Positions 13,379-17,799 of a DNA stretch of 17,799 bases are shown here, piece by piece. The notes below the pieces were generated by a model. That model was not told the DNA's origin, made no database searches, and saw only the letters and a list, made by a program, of their open reading frames with translations. This DNA is from CAYGDT01 sp964348745. Its GTDB lineage: Bacteria; Patescibacteriota; Gracilibacteria; Peribacterales; Peribacteraceae. Each line of letters begins with the position of its first letter. The stretch's first letter is position 1. Made by a program: the position numbers and the translations under genes. The stretch is taken from assembly GCA_964348745.1 (NCBI GenBank), contig CAYGDT010000024.1:1-17799 (forward strand), given 5' to 3'.

Positions 13379-14551
13379 CTAGTTTGAACGACCTTCATGA
13401 TGAAACACCTTCCAGTAAAGAAACAGCCCCATAAAGAGTATGCACTCTATGATCAACAAGACGTTACGGGGACCGATGTAGTCTGCGAAAAAGCCGAGGA
13501 AGTAGGCAACAACGGCAAAGAGAACGCTTCCGCCAAACTGATTGAGTGAGCCCATAGTTGCGCGCTGCGTGTCAGTGAACTCCTTTTGTAGCAGTGTGTT
13601 CTCCCCTACCGTTTTTACACCGTAACCGATAGACAGACAGGAAAGAATGAATGGAGAAAATACCGTTGGGACTCCGTAAGCAAAAAATGAAACAAGGTGG
13701 CTGCCTGCCTTTACCGCCATGAGTGATTGCAATGGCTTGAAGTGTTTTATGAAATTCCCGGCAAACCAGAAACTAACGAATGCTGTGAAATTGGAAACAG
13801 TACGCGCAAAACCCATTGCCCACACAGGCCAGAATATGCTAAAGAATGCCGGAGTAAATAGATAGGCAGCCTGACCTAAGCCGAAATCAAGAATAGTAGC
13901 CAAACTCAGTGTTTTGAGCTTTGCATTTCTTTTGAACTGCATGAAAGCTTCTTTGAGGTGAGAAAAAGTATTCGTACTGATGTCTTCGATGTGAATTTTC
14001 GGTTCGATCATAAAAAGGCAGACGAGTACGCACACAAAACGCGGCAAGACTCCAGCCCAAAAGACAGCAGACAAAGAAAAGAAAAACGCTATGGCACTCC
14101 CTAGAATTGCAGAAGTTCCGCGACCCAGCTGAAAAAAAGAACTTGTTCTGCCGAGCTTGTGGGCATATTCCTCCTCTCTTCCTTCCTGCTTGAGAGTGTC
14201 GTGCAAAAAAGCATTGTTATTGCCGCTATATAATGCAGTCATAAGCCCCTCAAGACCAGCTCCAATCGCAAGTAATACAAATGAGTGTGCAAGAGCATAC
14301 GAAAGAATAGAAAGAGTACCTGCCACTCCACCGAGCATCATTGTTTTCTTTCTGCCGAGAAGATCGGACAACACTCCAGTCGGAACTTCGAGTATTGCAG
14401 ATGACAACATCATGATTGAAAAAACAGTCATACCTGATGCAAAAGAACCGGTAACCTGTGCGAAGTAAATAATTGCAATAGGCATGTGCGGTTCAAAATT
14501 CACAAAGAAATTGAACCAAGAGAGCAGACGAATGTTTCTTTGAGTGGACAC
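13379..14551 (-). CDS. Major facilitator superfamily transporter
   Basis: A 390-residue membrane protein with about twelve hydrophobic helices. The MFS loop 2-3 signature is present as GVLSDLLGRKKTMM (about residues 59-72), preceded by SSAILEVPTG, typical of small-molecule efflux or sugar/drug MFS members. A second pseudo-repeat begins after the central loop (about 190-215: KIHIEDISTNTF, KRNAKLKTL). Substrate cannot be predicted. The start is GTG 14551; a TATACT -10 with extended TGT (14558-14566, minus strand) lies exactly 6 nt upstream, so the mRNA is probably leaderless. An out-of-frame ATG at 14553 is not the start. Its base composition looks more A+T-rich than its neighbours (not calculated), which could indicate later acquisition. 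Confidence 0.88.
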   Translation of the reverse strand: MSTQRNIRLLSWFNFFVNFEPHMPIAIIYFAQVTGSFASGMTVFSIMMLSSAILEVPTGVLSDLLGRKKTMMLGGVAGTLSILSYALAHSFVLLAIGAGLEGLMTALYSGNNNAFLHDTLKQEGREEEYAHKLGRTSSFFQLGRGTSAILGSAIAFFFSLSAVFWAGVLPRFVCVLVCLFMIEPKIHIEDISTNTFSHLKEAFMQFKRNAKLKTLSLATILDFGLGQAAYLFTPAFFSIFWPVWAMGFARTVSNFTAFVSFWFAGNFIKHFKPLQSLMAVKAGSHLVSFFAYGVPTVFSPFILSCLSIGYGVKTVGENTLLQKEFTDTQRATMGSLNQFGGSVLFAVVAYFLGFFADYIGPRNVLLIIECILFMGLFLYWKVFHHEGRSN

Positions 14552-14557
14552 ATTTGC

Positions 14558-14566
14558 AGTATAACA
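14558..14566 (-). promoter_or_regulatory. Extended -10 promoter of the MFS gene
   Basis: On the minus strand TGTTATACT reads as an extended -10 (TG, one base, TATACT). The GTG start codon follows after 6 nt. No good -35 is visible at 17 nt, consistent with an extended -10 promoter. Confidence 0.6.
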
Positions 14567-14627
14567 AACCCGCGAAGCGGAAGCTTGCTTTCGCTGGAGC
14601 GGCTCCGCTTAACCGGAAGGAGAGCCC

Positions 14628-14656
14628 GTGAGAGGAAACCGCAGGTTTCCTTTCAC
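14628..14656. other. Long hairpin between tRNA-Tyr and the MFS gene
   Basis: GTGAGAGGAAACC (14628-14640) and GGTTTCCTTTCAC (14644-14656) form a 13-bp stem with one G-T pair and a 3-nt loop. No T-run follows on either strand, so it is not a classical terminator; it may mark the tRNA 3' trailer. A second inverted pair, AAGCGGA/TCCGCTT (14575-14581 and 14604-14610), is next to it. Confidence 0.6.
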
Positions 14657-14664
14657 GAAACAAA

Positions 14665-14749
14665 TGGTGGGCCGGGAGGGATTCGAACCCCCGAAGGCAG
14701 AGCCACCTGGTTTACAGCCAGGCGCGTTTGGCCACTTCGCTACCGACCC
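14665..14749 (-). tRNA. tRNA-Tyr (anticodon GUA)
   Basis: A class II tRNA of 85 nt including an encoded CCA (14665-14667). The acceptor stem GGGTCGG pairs with CCGGCCC (one G-T pair), with discriminator A. The anticodon arm is CCTGG-CTGTAAA-CCAGG with anticodon GTA. There is a long variable arm (TGGCTCTGCCTTC) and a T-arm with loop TTCGAAT. A long variable arm is expected for bacterial tRNA-Tyr. All parts of the cloverleaf are intact. Confidence 0.97.
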
Positions 14750-14758
14750 ACGACGAGT

Positions 14759-14787
14759 ATCATAGCAAACTTTGGCGTGCTTTTCGA
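14759..14787 (-). promoter_or_regulatory. Promoter of tRNA-Tyr
   Basis: On the minus strand TCGAAA (14782-14787) and TATGAT (14759-14764) are 17 nt apart. Transcription would begin about 3 nt before the mature tRNA 5' end at 14749. Confidence 0.45.
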
Positions 14788-14810
14788 TGCTAATAATGGA
14801 AGAACAGCCG

Positions 14811-14830
14811 GTTCCAAACTCATTTGGAAC
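14811..14830. other. Perfect 8-bp hairpin upstream of the coiled-coil genes
   Basis: GTTCCAAA (14811-14818) and TTTGGAAC (14823-14830) are perfect inverted copies around a 4-nt loop, followed by ACAATTTT. It lies in the divergent gap between tRNA-Tyr and the coiled-coil gene pair. It could be an operator or a weak terminator. Confidence 0.4.
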
Positions 14831-14892
14831 ACAATTTTGCGCTTGTATAAGACAAAAACCTGCATTGGCATCCGATAAAGGTATTTGAGGTA

Positions 14893-14921
14893 TTGCCGAG
14901 ATACTTGCCACCTCCTATCAT
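14893..14921 (+). promoter_or_regulatory. Promoter of the coiled-coil gene pair
   Basis: TTGCCG (14893-14898) and TATCAT (14916-14921) are 17 nt apart. The expected transcription start, 14928-14930, coincides with the ATG at 14930, so the first gene would be read from a leaderless message. Confidence 0.55.
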
Positions 14922-14929
14922 GGAAATTC

Positions 14930-15235
14930 ATGGTTCAAAGCAATGCATCTTTCGGCAATGACAAGGACATCACCCTACGGGATGTCATCGTCCACATGCA
15001 GCACATGCGCATAAGTCTGGAAAAACGGATGGATGGAATGGAACAGCGTATTAATGGAATGGAAGCAACCATGAATCATCGCTTCGATGAAATTGATCAA
15101 AGGTTCGAAGAAGTGAACGAAAGATTTGAAGAAGTGAATGAAAGATTCGACGCCGTCGACAAAGATCTAACAGCAATCGCTATGGATGTCGTCACTGTAA
15201 AACGGCATGTCGGCATACCCGTACTGCTTGAATAA
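14930..15235 (+). CDS. Coiled-coil protein of unknown function, first of a tandem pair
   Basis: A 101-residue soluble protein from ATG 14930 (frame open back to 14885). It has three parts: a conserved N-terminal segment DITLRDVIVHMQHMRISLEK, a heptad-repeat coiled coil (RMDGMEQ, RINGMEA, then RFEEVNE units) and a conserved end DKDLTAIAMDVVTVKRHVGI. The coiled coil includes a 21-nt in-frame tandem repeat (15101-15142) encoding RFEEVNE twice. No signal peptide or membrane helix. It is paralogous to the next gene, which starts 2 nt after its stop. I recognise no named family; an oligomerising adaptor or anti-toxin-like partner is possible but unsupported. A good promoter with a leaderless ATG supports it as a real gene. 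Confidence 0.72.
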   Translation: MVQSNASFGNDKDITLRDVIVHMQHMRISLEKRMDGMEQRINGMEATMNHRFDEIDQRFEEVNERFEEVNERFDAVDKDLTAIAMDVVTVKRHVGIPVLLE

Positions 15236-15407
15236 CAATGGCACAACCCGATGCATCCACGGGCAATGACGGGGATATCACCCTACGAGATGTGATACAT
15301 CACATTCAGGCGTTACGCAGCAGCTTTGAAAGACGTATGGACAGATTGGAAAATCGGATGGATGGAATGGAACAGCGTCTCGATGGAATGGAAGCAACCA
15401 TGAATCA
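15026..15407 (+). repeat. Duplicated DNA within the two coiled-coil genes
   Basis: Positions 15026-15078 and 15355-15407 are near-identical, beginning CGGATGGATGGAATGGAAC and continuing through the ATGAATCA stretch with only a few differences. The spacing of 329 nt matches a tandem gene duplication. Short GGATGGAATGG motifs repeat inside each copy. Confidence 0.7.
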
Positions 15408-15522
15408 AAGATTTGATGAAGTGAATGAAAGATTCGATGCCGTCGACCAAGATCTTATAGCAATCGCTATGGATGTCGTATCAGTGAAACAGTACGTCGG
15501 CATGCCAGTAGCAGTTGATTGA
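15238..15522 (+). CDS. Coiled-coil protein of unknown function, second of a tandem pair
   Basis: A 94-residue paralogue of the upstream gene. It shares the N-terminal motif (GDITLRDVIHHIQALRSS), the heptad coiled coil (RMDRLEN, RMDGMEQ, RLDGMEA) and the end (DQDLIAIAMDVVSVKQYVG). Compared with its neighbour it has one extra RMDRLEN-type heptad early and lacks the RFEEVNE repeat, so the two differ by whole-heptad gain and loss. ATG 15238 is 2 nt after the previous stop, with no Shine-Dalgarno sequence, pointing to translational coupling. Its 3' end faces the ABC permease gene 30 nt away with no clear terminator between. Function unknown; formation of a heteromeric coiled coil with its paralogue is a reasonable inference. 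Confidence 0.72.
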   Translation: MAQPDASTGNDGDITLRDVIHHIQALRSSFERRMDRLENRMDGMEQRLDGMEATMNQRFDEVNERFDAVDQDLIAIAMDVVSVKQYVGMPVAVD

Positions 15523-15552
15523 TCAGATTAGCGAACGTGAAGATAAGCATAC

Positions 15553-16770
15553 TTACTGATCCCACCGGATTGCCTCCATCGGGCTTAAACTTGCCGCTTT
15601 GCGCGCGGGGACGATACCGAAGACGACGCCGACGACAAACGCCATGAAGAGTGCTCCCAGCAGTGCGCCGATGCTGAGCGTAAACGGTACGGCACCGATG
15701 AACTTCGCAGCGACTTTCGTGATGACGTATGCGATCAGACTGCCACCAATGAGTCCGACCACACCACCGAGAATTGTGAGAGCCACAGCCTCCAACAAAA
15801 ACTGCATCAGGATATCGCGACGGGTCGCACCAAGCGCCTTACGGAGGCCTATCTCGCGCGTACGTTCGGCAACGGAGACGAGCATGATATTCATGATCCC
15901 GATGCCTCCGACGACGAGCGAAATGCCTGCAATCAGTCCGATGAATGCTGTCAGAGCGATACCGACCGTTCCGACGATCTCGGCAGCCTGTGCGGCGGAG
16001 CGTGCGCGGAAATCATCTTTGTCGAAATCGTTTTCGGGGTTGCTGATTTCGTGCCGTTGCCGGAGAAGTTCGGTGACGTCAATGAGTGAGAGCTCGGGAT
16101 CTCCCTTAGCTTTCATACTCATATAGCTTAAGAATTTGTTGCCCGACTGCGCTTTGGCAACGGTGTAGGGAACATAGACGGGCTTGTCGAGATCCTGCAG
16201 CAGCGCGGAACCCACGCTCTGCATGACTCCAACAACGGTGTAGTAATGCGATCCCACACGAATACGCTCTCCCAAAGGATCACGGTCACCGAAGAGATCG
16301 TTTGCCGTCTGAAATCCCAGTACGGCAATCGATCGACCGCCTGTAACATCGCTTTCGTTGAGGAGACGACCCTTGCCGAGTTTCAATCCATAGTTGCCAA
16401 AGAAGTTTTCTGTCGTCCCAAAAACCATTGGAGACAGTTCCTCCGATCCGTATACAACTGTCTGCGTGAGGAACACAACGGGCGCCACGTTCTGCACGGT
16501 CGAAAGATTTGCCACTGCTTCGTAATCGCTGAACGTCAATGATTCCAAGCTGCGTCCAAACTTTTCAAACCCCGTGGGATACACTTCGATCAGTTCACTG
16601 GAGAACGATTCCACCTGATCGAGAATATAGTGCTGGAAACTTCTGCCGACCGAGACCATCAGCACGACCGATCCCACGCCGATGATGATACCGAGCATGG
16701 TCAGCACCGAGCGCATCCGGTGAGAACGAAGCGAACGGAATGCCGTATGCATGATGTCTTTGAGCAGCAT
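15553..16770 (-). CDS. MacB-like ABC transporter permease
   Basis: A 405-residue permease of the MacB/FtsX-type (type VII) ABC family, whose members work as mechanotransducers moving substrates outside the inner membrane. The N-terminus is typical (MHTAFRSLRSHRMRSVLTML, then IIIGVGSVVLMVSVG, first helix about 20-42). A large extracytoplasmic domain follows (about 45-265; e.g. GRSIAVLG, FGDRDPLGERIRVG, YYTVVGV). Three C-terminal helices carry the signature GGIGIMNIMLVSVAERTREI and GLRKALGATRRDIL (about 285-321), ending AASLSPMEAIRWDQ. No ATPase domain is fused. Its ATG shares one base with the TAA of the upstream gene (TAATG at 16768-16772, minus strand), so the two are translationally coupled. 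The substrate is unknown; an ATPase and a membrane-fusion-like partner are expected beyond the right edge. Confidence 0.9.
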   Translation of the reverse strand: MLLKDIMHTAFRSLRSHRMRSVLTMLGIIIGVGSVVLMVSVGRSFQHYILDQVESFSSELIEVYPTGFEKFGRSLESLTFSDYEAVANLSTVQNVAPVVFLTQTVVYGSEELSPMVFGTTENFFGNYGLKLGKGRLLNESDVTGGRSIAVLGFQTANDLFGDRDPLGERIRVGSHYYTVVGVMQSVGSALLQDLDKPVYVPYTVAKAQSGNKFLSYMSMKAKGDPELSLIDVTELLRQRHEISNPENDFDKDDFRARSAAQAAEIVGTVGIALTAFIGLIAGISLVVGGIGIMNIMLVSVAERTREIGLRKALGATRRDILMQFLLEAVALTILGGVVGLIGGSLIAYVITKVAAKFIGAVPFTLSIGALLGALFMAFVVGVVFGIVPARKAASLSPMEAIRWDQ

Positions 16771-17799
16771 TATTCGTAACGAAGTGCGGAGATCGGAGAA
16801 AGCCTAGCCGCCTGCATGGCAGGGTAGATACCAAAGACAAGACCGGTGATAAACGCCATAGCCATGGCGATGACCATGGAAGGTGCGGCAAGAACGTAGA
16901 TGTAGGTATCGAGGAATTTATGGACTACGGCGGCGATCACCCAGGAAAGTGTTGTTCCAATCATCAAACCAACAAACCCTGCTACCAACGTGAGGAGCAC
17001 CGCTTCGATGAGAAACTGCAGAAGGATATCGCGCCGCGTCGCACCGAGAGATTTGCGAAGCCCGATTTCGCGCGTGCGCTCGGTAACCGCAACAAGCATG
17101 ATATTCATAATACCAATGCCGCCAACGATCAAGGAAATACCCGCGATGGTAGTGATGAATATGGTGAGCCCCAATGAAACCGCACCGAGAATATCGTTTG
17201 CCTGCTGTGAAGTCCGGACGATGAAATCATCTTTTGTGGGATCATTCTCAGGATTAGTGATGCCATGGCGGCGCCTGAGTAACTCCGTGACATCGTCGAC
17301 GGACGTATAGAAATCTCCCGTCGTCTGCAAGGTAACGACATTGAAATACTTCTGACCGGTGACGCTGCGCGCGACTGACAGCGGGATAAATACGAAGACA
17401 TCGGCATTCTGAAAGAACTGCGTGCCGATGGGTTCGAGCACGCCGACGACGGTATATGCGTGTTCCCCCATAAAAATACGCTGCCCGATCGGACTCTGTC
17501 CGTGAAAAAGATCGTCTGCGATTTCTGACCCCAGAACCGCAACGGAGCGACCTCCTTCGACATCGCTTCCTTCGATGAGGCGTCCTTTGGCTACCGTTAC
17601 TTCGCGGTTTAAGAAGTACGGTTGCGTTACGCCGATGACTTGCGGCTGAGTTTCCTCACGACCGTAGGTGGCTTTATCGACCGGGACGAACATCCCCGGT
17701 GCGACGTTGCGCACAGTGGAAAGTTGCGAAATCGCATCGATATCGGAAACTTTTAAGCTGTCAAATCCCGCTTGCAGCCCTCCCTGCCAACCCTCTTGC
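16770..17799 (-). CDS. MacB-like ABC transporter permease, N-terminus beyond the window
   Basis: A paralogue of the next gene in the operon, first in transcription order and cut off at its 5' end: the frame stays open through GFDSLKVSDIDAISQLSTV to the right edge (343 codons visible). The visible part covers most of the extracytoplasmic domain (GRSVAVLGSEIADDLFHG, SPIGQRIFMGEHAYTVVGV, a DDVTELLRRRHGITNPENDP segment shared with its neighbour). Three C-terminal helices carry VGGIGIMNIMLVAVTERTRE and the LRKSLGATRRDI signature, ending AARLSPISALRYE. GTG 17714 within the frame should not be taken as the start, because the family needs a further N-terminal helix. The two permeases probably form a heterodimer, or arose by duplication and serve one ATPase. 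Confidence 0.88.
   Translation of the reverse strand, partial: QEGWQGGLQAGFDSLKVSDIDAISQLSTVRNVAPGMFVPVDKATYGREETQPQVIGVTQPYFLNREVTVAKGRLIEGSDVEGGRSVAVLGSEIADDLFHGQSPIGQRIFMGEHAYTVVGVLEPIGTQFFQNADVFVFIPLSVARSVTGQKYFNVVTLQTTGDFYTSVDDVTELLRRRHGITNPENDPTKDDFIVRTSQQANDILGAVSLGLTIFITTIAGISLIVGGIGIMNIMLVAVTERTREIGLRKSLGATRRDILLQFLIEAVLLTLVAGFVGLMIGTTLSWVIAAVVHKFLDTYIYVLAAPSMVIAMAMAFITGLVFGIYPAMQAARLSPISALRYE

Noticed and set aside
15101..15162. Possible CRISPR or minisatellite array
   Set aside because: The 21-nt repeats are in frame and encode coiled-coil heptads; there are no spacers.
17535..17714. GTG 17714 as the start of the last permease
   Set aside because: The frame continues unbroken to the right edge with family-like residues (FDSLKVSDIDAISQLSTV), so the true start is outside the window.

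Overview
The window looks like a chromosomal segment of a Patescibacteria/CPR-type bacterium, most plausibly Peregrinibacteria or Peribacteria. This rests on moderate GC content, short intergenic gaps, small cell-surface proteins with LPXTG-like ends, few Shine-Dalgarno sequences and a genome-wide style of dispersed palindromes. TGA is used as a stop (for example at 7687-7689 and 9762-9764), so the Gracilibacteria/Absconditabacteria recoding of TGA to glycine does not apply. The taxonomic call is inference.

Layout. Positions 1-167 (-) hold the start of a secreted protein. A palindromic dispersed repeat (234-312) separates it from carB (378-3659, +), which is followed by greA (3731-4249) and a small helical protein (4299-4670). 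holA (4665-5627, -) converges on that protein. From a shared upstream region a three-gene surface operon runs rightwards: a stand-alone dockerin (5837-6163), a cohesin-like/Cys-rich/FN3 wall protein (6169-7689), and a membrane protein with a cupredoxin fold that lacks copper ligands (7673-8590). Next come a possible small RNA or micro-ORF ending in a terminator (8642-8755), an aspartate/glutamate-racemase-family gene with a structured leader (9015-9764), a VIT1/CCC1 metal transporter (9867-10616) and a bacterial TMTC-like O-glycosyltransferase with TPR repeats (10702-12636). A GC-rich hairpin repeat lies at the convergent junction before DoxX-like (12940-13296, -) and MFS (13379-14551, -) membrane proteins. 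tRNA-Tyr(GUA) follows (14665-14749, -). Two tandemly duplicated coiled-coil proteins (14930-15522, +) then converge on a pair of MacB-like ABC permeases (15553-17799, -), the first of which runs off the window.

How it fits together. Housekeeping genes (carB, greA, holA, tRNA-Tyr) are mixed with envelope functions. The dockerin/cohesin/cupredoxin operon is the most novel-looking unit: adjacent, co-transcribed cohesin-like and dockerin modules without any catalytic domain suggest a calcium-dependent surface assembly anchored by sortase-like signals. A TMTC-like glycosyltransferase and MacB-type permeases nearby fit envelope modification and export.

A pattern running through the window is that most first-of-operon genes have a -10-like TANNNT hexamer only 6-8 nt before the start codon and no Shine-Dalgarno sequence. 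This points to widespread leaderless transcription.
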